A stretch of 64,000 nt of DNA from Dillenia suffruticosa. Lineage: Eukaryota > Streptophyta > Magnoliopsida > Dilleniales > Dilleniaceae. This document shows, in pieces, positions 21,516 to 34,066 of the stretch. Made by a program: the position numbers and the translations under genes. Positions within the stretch are counted from its first letter, which is position 1. Each line of letters begins with the position of its first letter. The stretch lies in contig JAVTVX010000004.1 in the NCBI GenBank assembly GCA_033439265.1, forward strand, positions 16,815,701 to 16,879,700, read 5' to 3'. The notes under the pieces were generated by a model. It made no database searches, had not been told where the DNA came from, and saw only the letters and a list, made by a program, of their open reading frames with translations.

Positions 21516-24192
21516 GATAAACAGCACAGAAAATTTGGTGCAAAGTATGTCCCGGTGGGGTCCACCACTACTGATTCAAATTGGAACAGATTCCTGACAT
21601 ACTTGAGCTATCAGACTTGACCTGAGCTATCAAACTTGACCCCCTATTCATATGAAAAAGAAAAGAAAAGAAAAGAAAAGATCAATTTGACCCCTTAGAA
21701 GTTTATGGTGCTGATGTAGCTCAATCAGTGATCAATTCTTGGAGAACAGTTTCCAAAAATAGACCAAACTTTTTTGGACACTGGGTCTTACATGTTCCAT
21801 GCTGCTAATTCTGAAGTGTTTGAGAAGTATTTTAGTTTTTAAGATATATATATATTTTAAATTGATAAAATTATGTCTCCCATTGGTTAGGAATGGTTCA
21901 AAGAGGGTATGTATTGTGTCAGGAACATCTGGTAGGTGCGTCTGTGTGATTTTCTTGAATAGATGGATTGAGTAGGCCTGATTTACTGGGCTCAATTTTT
22001 AGAATCTAAAACTTGCTTTCCAGTAACCGATTTGTCTCCAAGTCATTTTTATAGATTCTTGGATTGTAGAAGGCCACAGACATGGTTTGAAAAATTTCCA
22101 TTCCAGTTCTAGTTCCTTCGAGTATCTGGTGTTTGCACTAATAAATTTATCCAAAATCTAAGACAAATTGAACAGACCACCCTAGTTTAGCCGTTAAAAT
22201 GTTGATATTGGTTCATTTGAAAAAATGTTTTGGATCAATCTCTTTTTCTTATTTACCATCTAACTGGCCATTAAGAAATAATGTACTTTTGAAGATCTAG
22301 ACAATGTGAAATTCAGAATCTGATTATCAGTGATCCGGCCAGATTACTACTCAGTAACTTCTGTGTAGAACCCACTTCGTTCTATAGCTAGAAGACTTGC
22401 ATTATTTTTCTCGGAAACTAACATTTAACTTGTTTGATTGATTAGTTTCTTCTGCAGTTGGTGGTGAGATCTTCTATTTTTTTTTTTCATCCTATTGTTC
22501 TTATAAGCTTTCCATGTCATGTAGTCCACTCTTGTTAAGGAGAAGAGAGCTTAAACTTGCTCCACCAAGTGTGAATTTCGAGTGGGTGTTGGTGCGAAGG
22601 TAAAATTGCTCCATTTCGACCAGTAGATCGTGATTTATATGAAACTGAATAAGGATTCTCCTTGCAGGAGCAAGGTTGCATATATATGACGAACGACCCT
22701 CCTTAGAGCTTACAATGGTGAAACCCTTGCGCAATGTGCTGCCATTTTTTGTTGCTTTAATTTCTGCATCTAACGAATACATACATCAAGTGTTTCTATC
22801 ACATGTGATATGAAAGATGAGGTTATTAGTGGGACTAAATTCTATCTCTAAATAAATTGTTTAGAATGTTTGCTAAGGATAACATTATGGGGTGCTGTCT
22901 GTCATTTGTGCAATGATTAGTTGTTCTTATGTGGAGCTTGTATTATGTTAAGTCTGCCAAGGGGTTGAGAAGAAGGTATATCCGTACTAATGCCTACAAT
23001 TTTGTCAAAGATCCTTGGCTATGCTTGGGCAAACCAAAAAAATGGAGCCTTTGTTTCTTTGTTTTTTTTTTTTTTTTCTTGGTTATACAAGATTTGAACC
23101 CGGATCATGGGATTGGGGGAGGAGGGTTGTGACCCCTTTGTTTCATTAATTTGTGGAACATGAATGAAGCATTTGGAATGATGTAGGTGCATCGATAGAT
23201 CAGAAAGGAGATTGTTGGATGAAAGCTTTTGGTTCCATGGCAACAGGTGAGTTGATTACACTCAACCAGCGGCTCATTTCTCATGGTGACTAGAATCCCT
23301 TTGAATGTTCTGTCTTCATTCGATTTCGGAATAGCTTGAATGTATGGGTTTTCAGCTTCAGAATGATAGCTGGCTTGTAATGTCATCAGCATCCGAATGG
23401 AATGGGTTGCTTGGCTTGAAGAAAATTATCATATATTAATTTTTCTCCATGTTTATTTCCACTTATTGTTTTATATTTGTATGATACGATTGATATTCGG
23501 AGTTATATTTTGATTAGTTCGGTACGAGTGCTTGTCGGGTCCATTTTAGGGGGTAACTCTCCCAACGTAGTTTTTCCATTTCCAAGTTTTAAACCTGAGA
23601 TTTGGTTAAAAGTCTAGCACCCTTACATACTAGTTCAACGGTCCTTTGATCTCCACTTATTGTTTTATATGTGGAAGTGTCTTGACAACTAATGGTGTCT
23701 TGAACGACAGAGTGGCATATGAAGCATTCATTGCTTGTGTCATTGGATGCAACCCTATATGTTTATTTTCTGGATTGTGATTCATGAAAGTGCCATTAGA
23801 AGATGAGATGACCAGCAAATGTAGGCATGCATACCATAAGTTTGTTAATTTCTGAATTTAGTACTTGAATTCTATATGTTTTTACTTGCACCTGTGCTTT
23901 GTTATCGCTGAATTATCTAGTTTACTTCTTTCTTAGAAAATGGCTTTCTTTGAATCTTTCAACGCCATTGAGACATCCGATGCTATTCCCCCCAAGTTGG
24001 TTGTTGCGTTATGCTTATTCTCAGAATAAATGTTAATTGTGATTGAATTGGAGATTTTGTTATCGATGAGACATAATATGCGCTTTGTCCATAATTGTCA
24101 TTATAAGTGCTTGTATGTGTTTTCTCTCTCGAATGATTATGATTTTACCCATGAGCCAATGTTCATATGTTGTTGCTGGAAAAAATTAAGTG
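21516..24192. other. unassigned sequence between gypsy D and copia F
   Basis: No protein family, terminal repeat or RNA gene was recognised. It contains (AAAAG)n at 21655-21680, T runs at 22478 and 23061, and one open minus-strand frame at 22501-22782 whose 93-residue product resembles nothing I know. It may be ordinary intergenic DNA. Confidence 0.4.
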
Positions 24193-24405
24193 TGTTGAAA
24201 CATTTAAAACATAAAATTTAAAAATTTGAATATGAAAAATTTGGTTTGAAAAATATTCCTAGAGAGAAAACATTCTGTATTTTATTTTGAGGTCCAGATG
24301 TAAAAAATACAGTTTGTTTCTCTTAAAAAACATTCTTCTGAAATATTTCTCCAAAAAAAAAAAAAAAAATACAAAAAAAATATCAAAAAGTCTCATATTT
24401 CAACA
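24193..24405 (-). repeat. 3' LTR of copia F
   Basis: It starts tgttgaaacattt and ends caaca. The adjoining ctccttgagatttt is the reverse complement of a purine-rich tract expected just upstream of a 3' LTR. An A run of about 17 lies at 24353-24369. Confidence 0.75.
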
Positions 24406-25147
24406 CTCCTTGAGATTTTTTTACCGAGATATCAAACTTCATTCTTAGATCTTCAAAGTATTTTGAACAAGACTTTTGTCAGGATATCTGCTGGTTGCTC
24501 CTCAGACTTGCAATGCACTATACTGATTTCCTTATCCTTCTCAACTTCTCTTATAAAATGACATTTAATTTTAATGTGTTTGGTTTTGCCGTGCTGCTCA
24601 GGATTTTGAGCAATGAGGATTGCTGATTTGTTGTCATGGCGCAATTGGCACCATTTGCTCCATTTTGAGATCTTCTAAAGTTTTATTTTTATTTTTTTTT
24701 TCAACCAAATTGTTTGATTTTCTGCACTAGCGGCTGCAACATACTTTGCTTCAGCTGTCAATCCTGCTGCCATATCTTGCTTTCTTGAATTTAATCAAAT
24801 GAAAATCAAGGCTGATGTGCTTTTGGATTCATCAACTCCGCCTGTCCGGTCACTGTTAGCATAACCAAGTAATTTAAAATTTGTAATTAGCTAGTACCAT
24901 ATTCCAAAATCTCACTTTCTTTTAAATACCTAACAACTCTATTTGCAGTACCATAATGAGATTGAATAGGGGATTGCACAAATTTCACAGCTAAAAAACA
25001 CGTCATCAGCGATGGATATCGCTGAAAGCTAGAAAAGGGTATCAGCAATGGATTTTTTCCATCGCTAAATCTGTTAATAAAATCGACAACGGTAAATATC
25101 AACGACGGATTTTTTTTTCGTCGCTAATATCAATGATGAATTAGCGA

Positions 25148-25470
25148 CGAAAAAAATCCATCGCTGATATTAGCAACAGAAAAAAATCCGTCACTGAAAT
25201 AGAAAAAAAAAAAAATCAGTGATGGATCCAGTTCCATCGCTGTTGTTAGAGTTCTGAAAAAAAATAAATCTGTTGCTCCAAGCACCTGCCCAAACCGCCC
25301 ACACAGCCCCGCCTTTTATCAGTAATGGAAAAAATCCGTCATTGATATTAGTGACGGAAAAAAATCCATCGCTGAAACAGAAAAAAAAAAAAAAAATCAG
25401 CGACGGATCCGATTCTGTCGCTGTTGCCAGAGTTCTAAAAAAAAATAAACCTGTTGCTCCAAGCGCCTGG
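25148..25470. repeat. tandem duplication inside the CACTA element
   Basis: The block from the ..atccatcgctgatatt region through A run, cagtgatggatcc, tctgttgctccaagc (25148-25290) recurs at 25325-25470 with point changes and an A-run length difference. The period is about 177 bases. Confidence 0.82.
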
Positions 25471-25689
25471 AGAGAGATGAGAGCAACCCAATCACCAAGC
25501 CAACTTACTTATCTAATCATATTTCTTTTATTTATTTATTTACTTTTTCTCATATTTTTAATAATAATAAAATAATATAAAATTATAAATAAATTTTATT
25601 TTAGCTTAAAATAAATAAAAAAAAATTTGAAAAAATAAAATGATATTATTTTTCAACAAAATAATAAAAATAAAAATAAAAAGAATTAT

Positions 25690-25960
25690 TAAATAAAATA
25701 AAAAAATTAAAAATTAAAAAATTAAAAAATTAAAAAATTAAAAAATTAAAAAATTAAAAAATTAAAAAAATTAAAAATTAAAAAATTAAAAAATTAAAAA
25801 TTAAAAAATTAAAAAATCAAAAAATAAAAAATAAAAAAATTTAAAAAATAAAATAATATTATTATTCTACAAAATAAAATAAAAAAATTAAAAAGAATTA
25901 AAAAAATTAAAAAATTAAAAAAAATTAAAAAAAATTAAAAAAATAATTAAAAAAATTTGT
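25690..25960. repeat. AT-rich tandem array, unit about aaaaaatt
   Basis: Many copies of an 8-9 base unit (attaaaaa) with small length changes lie inside the CACTA element. There is no spacer structure of the CRISPR kind. Confidence 0.9.
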
Positions 25961-26468
25961 CACAAATCCATTGGTAATCCGTCGCTAAAATTTCCGTCGG
26001 TAAATTTCTGCCACTAATCCGTTGGTAATCCGTCATTGACAGGTTTAAACTTTTTTTTTTTTTTTTAAATTTTCGGTTTAGGCTTTACCGATAGATTAGC
26101 GATGGAAAAATTTCTGTCGTTAATCCGTTACAAATCTCATGGTATTCTGTCTGACGGTAATCCGTCGTAAATTCGTTGCTATTAGCAACGGATTTTTGTT
26201 CATCCGTAATTTTCCGTCGCTGATACCATGTTTTCTGATAGTGTTTAGAGAACAAACTTGTTGCAAACATAAGGTCAGGCTTTGTTACCGTCAGATACAA
26301 CAAACAGCTTACTAAACTTCTGAAATTTTTTTGCATCAACCTTTTTATCTCCATCATCCTTCAATAGTTTTCTATTGACAACAAAAGGAGTGGAAACTAA
26401 TTTGCACCTTTTCATATTAATTTTTTTTATCAAAATATCTAAGGCATATTTGTGTTGGCCAACAAAAA

Positions 26469-27213
26469 TGTAATAACATAAAAAGACAAAAAAAATAAAA
26501 GAAAAAAAGGGGAGTGAAAAGTCAAAAAACCGCACTCCCCCACCCCCATTTTATTTTTCCCTTATTCTCACTCTTTTCCTCTATTCTCTCCCTCTAATTT
26601 AATCAAGTATCCCCAACTATCCATAGATCTAAACTCCAAACCGTTCAACAAACTCCTATAAGATTGAATCTAGGGGAAAATTCAAGTTTTTCTAGAAATA
26701 GAAAAACTTAGGATTTGAAATGGTTCAATAATGGATACAATTGGTGGTTCCAATAGAGATAATATTTTTTTCCTAAACTTGGCTTTTAATTATCTTTGTA
26801 TAAATTTTGGATTTATATTGAGATTTGAGATTTTATGGAGAGAGAAAAATTAGGATTTGAAGGTGACGTGATTAAGAGATAAATTGGTGGTTCAAATAAG
26901 GTAATTTTCTTTCATTTATTTTAAATTTGAGTGCATTTTTCTAGTACATAAACTTTATGTTGAGATTGGAAGAATAAAGTTTAGAAATTTAGATTTAGCG
27001 TATATATATTGTTAAAATTTGGAAAAATATTGAAAAGAAAATTATTTCCCTAAATTGTTGATATAATTTGATGAAATTAGATTAGAGTTTGTATAATGAT
27101 GAAATTGAGGGAAACGTTTAATAAAAAATTGTTTCCTTACATCTATGATATTTATTAAAAAGATTTGAATATTGTTTTTATGGTATTGAAAATCTAAAGT
27201 TAGGAAAATTTTA
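26469..27213 (+). repeat. 5' half of a gypsy LTR (G), plus strand
   Basis: It begins tgtaataacataaaaagac, similar to the LTR start of gypsy C. It matches gypsy E LTR in the segment atagat.t.a.ctccaaac..., tctag.gg.aaaat and gatacaattggtggttc (compare 44915-45060). It has no palindrome array. The match stops at about 27213, where an inverted LTR starts; LTR-like sequence resumes at 30192. Confidence 0.68.
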
Positions 27214-30191
27214 AACTTTTTTTAACAAATCCCAATAAGTCAACATGCCTTCATCAAACAAACAAAAGATCAGGCCGATCCGTCCCTATTCAAAACATAC
27301 ATGTATAAGACCATCCCAACCATCTGTAACCTAATTACATGTACAATACCAGCCCGCCGTCAATATCTATCATATACGCCAAAAATAAAATAAGTCCCTA
27401 TTCAAGGGATCCAAATCAGATCCTGTAAAAATAATCATCAAGTAAAGTTGTCAAAATAGTAGAAAAAAAAAAGATTCTCAATATAAGTTCACATAATCCA
27501 ATAGAATTTAATCATCAAGAAAAATCAAAATATAGTCTCAAATACAGTTTTCAAAACAGTTACTAACATTCACCTCCACCTGAGTTTACTAATACCTCAA
27601 AAATAATCAAAAGCCGATACAGAAAGAGTTATCAAAATATTTCCCGTTCGGTTAAAGACAAAAACTAACCTCCAAGCTAAGTGTTCTCTGTAAAAATGAA
27701 AAGAGAGGAATGAGTATAAACAATACTCAGTGAGCGGAATAATATGTTATGCAATAAATGAGGGATGAGTGCAATTATGTCAAATAATATTTAAAAAAAA
27801 AAAATCATTTTCATCATATTCAATTTCATAAATATTTTACATAAATGTTATGATTTTCTGGCCAAATCTAGATATCATATTAAAATAAGTTTTATATACC
27901 AAGTCATATTATAGTTTTCAAACAAAGAACGGGAATTGCCAAAATACTATGTTCGACAATGGTCTACCACGACTAATGACGAATCCGTAAGAGATTTTCA
28001 TACATTTCACATTTATTAAGTACCCCTAACTTTGACGTTGGATCGAGACCTCCCTAGCGGTGCAACCAAATTAATCCGATAGGACAAAAGAGGCTTCTTC
28101 CGGGCATGACTAATCTTTTTGTCTAATAAATCCCTAACCATGTTGCCCCGTCAAGCTATACCGTGATAGGAAATTACTATAACCACTAATAGAGATTCAG
28201 TCTCATACCTAAACCAATAAATACCCCATTTCATATTTAACTAATATAACAAATGTATCAAATTTAATTCAACTATTTCTCAAATCAAATCATACTTAAT
28301 ATATCGCATAAAACATAACACATTATTCATTTATAATAATTTGAATGTATAACTATATCAAATTTATGTATAAAAATATTCCACACAGACAAAACATTTC
28401 AAAATTCGTTTTAAAATCATTTTAAAAAAATCAAATAAAATATTTTACTTATTTAAAATATAACATAAAATTCACTCATCTCTTGGGAGGGTCAACACTC
28501 CCAATGTACAATCTAAAGTTAAATTAATCTTTCTAAACTTTCACATGTTTCAACCAAAAACAATAAATACCATTTTACCATCAATCATAAATTACATTAG
28601 GGGTTAAACTCTCTTTTAAGACGCTCTACAATTACAAACTAATTTATAAATCAATTTTAAAATATTTGTAAACTCAAGAAAACATTTTTTCATTTTAAGT
28701 CATAATCATATTTCCACTCATTTCTTGAAAGGGTAATCACTTCCAATTCACAACCAATTTGATGCCTAGTCTCACTTTAACTTCCAAATGCCTTGACCTA
28801 TGACATTCAATACCTATTCTATTTGTAATCATTTATAAGGTTAGGATAAATTGATTTTTCCAATTTCATAGGAACCCTAATTTCATAAACCATCAATGTG
28901 TGTTTCTAAGTTCATCAAATATATGTCACTTACATCATTAAAATATTTGTATTCACATTTTTCCCGATTTTCATCATCTCACAAACCCTAGGTTTATATT
29001 TCCCAAACTTAATCCCTCAAATCTCAATAACAAATCTCAATTTCCAATGAGGAAATTAAACCCAAGTTTAGGAAGAAGAAATTACTTCAATTTCATGATT
29101 GAAATGAGTCTTGGATGTTGAGTCACCAAAACCCTAGATTTTTTCCCCTTTTGGATCAAACCCTAGGTTTTTCCTAAATCTATCTCTAAGAGTTTCATTA
29201 AGGGTCTGGGAGCTTTAGGAGGTGGGTTTAGTGGAGGTGTAGTCAATTTCGAAAGAGATTGGGAGAGGGAGAGAGAGGGACGAGAGGGTGATGAGATGAG
29301 AGAATGAGTCAAGAAAGGCAGAGAAGAAGGAGAGATCGATTTAAGGTAGGGAGAGAATGAGAGTGAATACTTTCTTTAAGCCTTTATATAGTTTGTTGTG
29401 AAATATACATGTTGTCCCTCACGGTTTTTAAGTTTTATTTGGGTTTGGTTACCCATTTTTGTCATTTTGTAGCTTAAACTCTGCAACATGAGTATGTCAA
29501 GTCGACTGGAACTATAACTGAGTTGAGTTATGTGTCTAATCCCTTTTTTGGTTCAAGTCGACTTATTGTTTTATAGGTCAACTTGGTTTTTGTTTATTGT
29601 AAGTTCAAGTTAGTTTGGATAGAGATTAAGTCGACTCAATTTTATTTTGTGTAAGTTTCAAGTCGACTTACGTTTCTAGTAAGTTGACTTACTTAACTTA
29701 CAAATATATTTTTTGAGATTTATATTTGACAAGTCAATTTGTTCTGAGTGTAAGTCGACTTATGGTCTTGTAGTCTTGATGCTCAAGTCAACTTGTCATT
29801 TAGGCAGGTTGACTTGATTATGTGCAGGCCTAGAGTTTCTGTGACCTGTGTTCCTCAAGTCGACTTAACGTTTGCTCAAGTTGACTTGTGAATTCTATAC
29901 TTAGCCAAAATTTAGTTTTCTAAACTATAAGTCGACTTATCAAAGGAGTAGGTCAACTTGTCAACTTGTCAACATTTGTTCTAACTCTAACAATTTTCAT
30001 ACCTCACTAGAACCTCAATTAATTGACTCCAATCAATTTTAATCATTCCTAAACATTTCCAAAAGCTATTTTGCTCAACAAAATTTTATAAGGCACTAAT
30101 TGATAAGTTAAAATCGATTACAACTGATTCTCCGATATTTTACAAAGAAAATTCGATTAAATTTTTCTAATACCAAATTTTTGGTGTTACA
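27214..30191 (-). repeat. gypsy LTR (G'), minus strand, with palindrome array
   Basis: 27231-28530 aligns with the gypsy C LTR (about 8690-9975), including cattgcc..aat.ctatgtccgacaatgg and agggtcaacactcccaat. The right end, ggtgttaca at 30191, is a complete element-sense LTR start. The element-sense 3' end is missing about 130 bases. At about 2.98 kb it is longer than LTR C because of extra sequence at 28530-29100 and an AAGTCGACTTG array at 29490-29985. It appears to be inserted into the plus-strand LTR that starts at 26469. Confidence 0.75.
29490..29985. repeat. palindrome array 1, AAGTCGACTTG and variants
   Basis: About 14 copies of the 10-11 base palindrome, with AAGTTGACTT and AAGTCAACTT variants, spaced irregularly at about 20-50 bases. 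It lies in the element-sense start (U3 side) of LTR G'. Confidence 0.88.
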
Positions 30192-31060
30192 TGGGTTATT
30201 GGGAAGATCAACCCTATAGATTTAAACATTTGAAAAATTGTTTTGCCGAGAAAGTGTGTTTGATGATGAGTAAAATATGTGGTAATAAAAATAGAATTTA
30301 TGGAGAATAAATTAAAAATAATAAAAATATTGAATGCTCAAAATATGAGATGTAATGTAGTGGGTGTTAGATAATTAAAGAGTTTTAGTGGCCTAATGGT
30401 GAAAAGGTTTTTGAGTTCTTGGTAGTGCAAGGGATCCATTGTCCATGACAACAAGTTTGTATCGAAAGGGGAGGTAAAGTACCGAGGGGAAGATGTTCAA
30501 TTCTCCACTTGCAAGGTAAATGTGTAATGACACCAAGTAAACTGCGAAGGTGGAAAGTAATACAAACGAGTTCTCGGTAAAAGTTGGCTGCTGGTCAAGC
30601 CTAGTCAAATAAGGTCAAGGTCTGCTCCTGTGTGGGGGTACTGAGAGAAAGAGATAAAAGTAAGTTTGCTATCGAGAGGTTGTAATCAACTTCTCACAAA
30701 GGAGTCAAATTCTACCGAGCATTAAGCACTTTAGTAATCGAGAACTTAAAAATTGGGAGTTTATCAATCGAGAGTCTGCCCAAGGGATCCATAATTAAAT
30801 TTAAATTAGTTAATTTCCTAAATTTTACAAAGTGAAAAAATCTCAAATGATCTCTTAGAGCCAACACCACAACCAGACTTTCCGAGTGTTACATTTGTAG
30901 TTTTCTTCTACTATGGTGATAGAGTTCATAGTGTATTAGAAGCATCCAATCATGAAATGTGACTGTGAAAATTGTCACAGGCTGCACATAGTGGTTATAA
31001 TTGATACCACTCAACTTATTTTGTGACAATAAATCAGTTGTCTTATATTCCAATGTAATA
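30192..31060. other. resumed LTR G remnant, then unassigned sequence
   Basis: 30192-30235 (tgggttattgggaagatcaa) resembles 45275-45305 of LTR E, as expected if the plus-strand LTR continues after the inverted insertion. From about 30370 no family is clear. A tRNA-like A-box (tggcctaatgg) occurs at 30390, but no convincing B-box follows. Confidence 0.4.
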
Positions 31061-31262
31061 GGAACTCGATGAATCAAAACATGTAGATTTTAAATTCTTG
31101 GTTGTCAACGAAAGAGTTCAAAGTAAAAAGTTCTCCATAAAGAATGTTGGTACAAACTCTACTATTGTCAATCCACTAAGGAATTGCTACCCAAAGTGTT
31201 TTATGAGCATACCGCTCCAATAGGTGTTAGCTCATTTGAGGATATTCAGTTTTAGAGGGAGT
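31061..31262 (+). pseudogene. copia H, plus-strand RNase H and C-terminal tail
   Basis: One frame reads the usual copia end: a KHVD-like start, VNERVQSKKFSIKNVGTNST, then a degraded copy of the LTKGLPPKVFHEH block. A purine tract (agagggagttt, 31254-31264) and a probable 3' LTR start at 31264 follow directly. It is opposite in orientation to copia F, so it belongs to a separate element. Upstream pol could not be read. Confidence 0.7.
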
Positions 31263-31263
31263 T

Positions 31264-32789
31264 TGTAATTTTTGGATGCATTTTCAATATAGATACATTT
31301 TTTGTTATATCATTTTATTGATATTTTGAGATTGTTTTATCCAAAAATACAGTTTTGGTTTATTCATACTCTGATTTGATAAGGTTTGATCTCACTATGG
31401 TTAAGGTGGATTAGTTAGAAATAAGCATGTTAAGATAATATTACATGAAATTTTCATGCTATATATCCGCATCATGACACATGTCATTTATTTATTTCGG
31501 CATATGTAACAATTGATGGGTCAAGTTTAGACATATGTAATGAAGGTTGCTTTGATCCTATGTTGGTATGATTGATGGACTTGATTGGTTATAAATACTT
31601 TTGATAATGACAGCAAAGTCAAACTCATATGGTTATTTTGTTATATATAATTATAAGGTTACACATATAGTCCATGCGAGAGATTGTTTCAAAAATATCT
31701 CCTAAAGTCTATGCCAAATACCCTCTTAACCTTTTCTCTGTCACTTTTTTTTTCCTCACTTTGCCTAGCCTATTAATTTTTATTAATAACAAAAAAGAAA
31801 TATACAATAGTGTGTGAAGAAACCACTTTGATCAATCGAGCAGCTCTCCTACGCTGCTCGACTAGGTAAGTAGTCTTTCTCTCACTTCACTTCATCTCTC
31901 TCTCTCTTCTCTCCCCCGACCCTTCTCTCTCTCTTTCTCTATTTCTATCTCTCTTCTTATTTCTCTCAAACCAACCCACGACTCAGATTTTCGTCTCCCT
32001 CACTCTTCGCTCCCTTGATCCTTCTCTCCCTCTCTCTTTTCGTATCTCTCTCATGCCTACCCGCGACCCACATCTGCCGATCCCATAAGCTTGCGGCCTC
32101 TTGCGGCCTCTTACGGCCTCTCAAAACCCATACACTCAGATCTACCTTAGACCCACACGCCTAAGAACCCAGGTCTGACATCTGATCAGATCCACACTCG
32201 ACCCACACTCACTAGAACCCAGATCCGAACACCATCCACACCCAGATCTAGTCCTTAAGAACCCTCTTTGCCTCAGCGCTAATCCTTCCTTGACCGGACC
32301 ACACAATCTGCCTCTACCTCTACACTGATTCACCTCCCACTGCCCAGAACCATCCTTACCTGTACCTCTTTACTTGCTACAACAAACTGCATCCCCCCGC
32401 CTACTCTCTACCTCCCTTTCCACCTTGCTGACCCCGGCAGGAAGCCTATCACCGCTCCCAAGGCAAAAACCCCTCTACGCTCCCGGCCTCCCTTTACCCT
32501 CTTCCATGGTCGCCTGCTCTCTCTATCTTTACCTCCATTCCCCTTTGCCTTCTCTGCCCAGTGTTAATAGCACTGGTGCTATTAACAATAGTATAATTTT
32601 TAGTGTTATTAGCAATATTCTGATCATTATTACTTGTATTATTACTATTATTACTCTTACTACTTCACATCTATATATATATATATACATATCATTTTAA
32701 TATCTATTTATTTATTCTTTTATGTATTTACTTATTACTAGTAGTTATCTTTACACCTAATTCATTTTTATATCTCATTATTTTAAGAA
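31264..32789 (+). other. probable copia H 3' LTR start, then pyrimidine-rich leader
   Basis: The LTR begins tgtaatttttggatgc after the purine tract; its far end was not found. From about 31870 the sequence becomes CT-rich (31890-32060) and GC-richer, which could be the 5' untranslated part of the LINE. The open frame at 32374-32700 is not recognisable. Confidence 0.4.
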
Positions 32790-32999
32790 CTCTGCCACGG
32801 CCGGTCCCAGGCTCGGGTAAAGGAGTAGGGTTGTGGTAGGTCGACAGGCAGCATAAAATCTTTTGTCAAATGAAAGATGAGAGACAAAGATATAAATACT
32901 TTTGGGGCGTTTCCTCCTCAGCGACGCGTTACATCAAATCCCGGATGTCGCAACAAATTAACAAGGGATACTACGGTGCGCGTAAATAAGTTAGTCCAC

Positions 33000-33740
33000 G
33001 AAGATAGGATTCGTTTAGCCACTTGAAATATAGGATCTTTGACTGGTAAGTTAGGAGAGATTGGAGAAACAATGGATAGACGAAAAATTCACATTATGTG
33101 TCTTCAAGAAACTAAGTGGGTCGGGGAGAAAGCTAGAGTAGTAGAGCCGTATGGTCATAAACTTTGGTACACATGAAAAGATAGGAGTAAGAATGGGGTA
33201 GGCATAATTGTACATACAACTTTATTAGAGGATGTGATTGAAATAAGAAGGAAAGGAGATAGAATTATACTTGTCAAGTTAGTAGATGAGGAACCCCAAA
33301 TAGGTATAGATGCAATTAGTAAAAAACAATTTTGGAAGGATTTAGATGAATTTATACAAACCATACCTAGTAGTGAAAAACTATTTATTGGAGGAGACTT
33401 AAATGGACATGTAGGAGCAAGGAACGAAGGATTTGAAACCGTCCATGGCAACTTTGGATTCGGTATTAGGAATGAGGCAGGGAATACTATTTTAGAATTT
33501 GCTACAACATTTGATCTAATAGCTATAACACTACTTTTAAGAAAAGAGAAGCACACTTAATTACATATAAAAGTGAAACTAATACTAGCCAAATAGATTT
33601 CTTTCTGACTAGAAGAGGTGATAGAATGACTTGTATGGATTGTAAGGTTATCTCGGGGGAGAGTGTGACAACTCAACATAGACTTCTAGTTTTAGATATG
33701 CGCGTGTCTAAAGGAGAACGAAGTACTGCCCATTTGTAGA
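33000..33740 (+). pseudogene. LINE apurinic-type endonuclease domain
   Basis: The start block reads RLATxNIGSLTGK (Trp changed to stop) and is followed by HIMCLQETKWVGEKAR, which holds the catalytic Glu. 33234-33560 has LFIGGDLNGHVGARNEGFE with the GDLN block. About 15 residues between the first and second half (the usual ISAYAPQ region) are missing, so the fold is broken. The enzyme would nick target DNA to prime reverse transcription. Confidence 0.85.
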
Positions 33741-34066
33741 GCCAAGAATTAAGTGGTGGAATTTGAAGGGAGAAAAGATAACGGCTTTTAGAGATAAATT
33801 ACTTCAAATGGCAAATTAGTCTACTAATAATGATTCGGACACAATGTGGAAAGAGATCTCGACTAACATTATGAGTGTTGGTAAGGAGGTTCTTGGTGTA
33901 TTTAAAGGTCAGACCCCAATAGGCAAAGAATCATGGTGGTGGAACGAAGAAATTCAAACGGCTATGCATACAAAATGAGAGTGTTATAGGCATCTTAAAG
34001 ACAATAGTAGTAACGATACATATGACAAATACAAAAATGCAGAAAAAGATGTGAAAAAGATTATCC

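Larger units (their letters stand above)
24986..26243. mobile_element. non-autonomous CACTA (CMC) transposon
   Basis: The right end in reverse complement reads cactatcagaaaacatgg followed by tatcagcgacgg. The left end reads cacagctaaaaaacacgtc followed by atcagcgatgg. Both ends are rich in subterminal copies of gcgacggattttt and its complement, as in plant CACTA elements. TTT flanks it on both sides (24983-24985 and 26244-26246), the expected 3-base target duplication, and the copia frame continues across. At 1258 bases with no transposase frame it could move only with an enzyme from elsewhere. Confidence 0.9.
24453..26466 (-). pseudogene. copia F reverse transcriptase C-terminus and RNase H, split by the CACTA element
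   Basis: 24453-24644 reads as the RNase H end (CDNKSAI-type start, then QHGKTKHIKIKCHFIRE and EEQPADILTK). 24890-24985 and 26247-26460 hold the RT connection on either side of the CACTA element. The reading frame resumes across the insertion once one copy of its 3-base target duplication is discounted. Upstream of 26466 the palm, including the YVDD region, is missing where a gypsy LTR begins at 26469. Confidence 0.85.

Noticed and set aside
22501-22782. 93-residue minus-strand frame
   Set aside because: No motif, no homologue recognised and no supporting gene structure; treated as chance.
23080-23110. B-box-like ggttcaaatc on the minus strand, considered as a tRNA gene
   Set aside because: No A-box at the right distance and no cloverleaf pairing could be drawn.
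25690-25960. Regular short repeats that might suggest a CRISPR-like array
   Set aside because: A plain AT-rich tandem repeat without spacers, inside a plant CACTA element.
29490-29985. Palindrome array considered as a CRISPR or telomere-like array
   Set aside because: Spacing is irregular, the intervening sequence is shared between copies, and the context is an LTR.
30385-30470. Possible tRNA-derived SINE head (A-box-like tggcctaatgg)
   Set aside because: The B-box position is degenerate (gggatccattgtcc), no tail or target duplication was found, and the evidence is too thin to list.
32374-32700. 108-residue plus-strand frame
   Set aside because: Compositionally biased (Leu, Pro, Ser, then Ile/Thr) leader sequence next to a LINE; no family.
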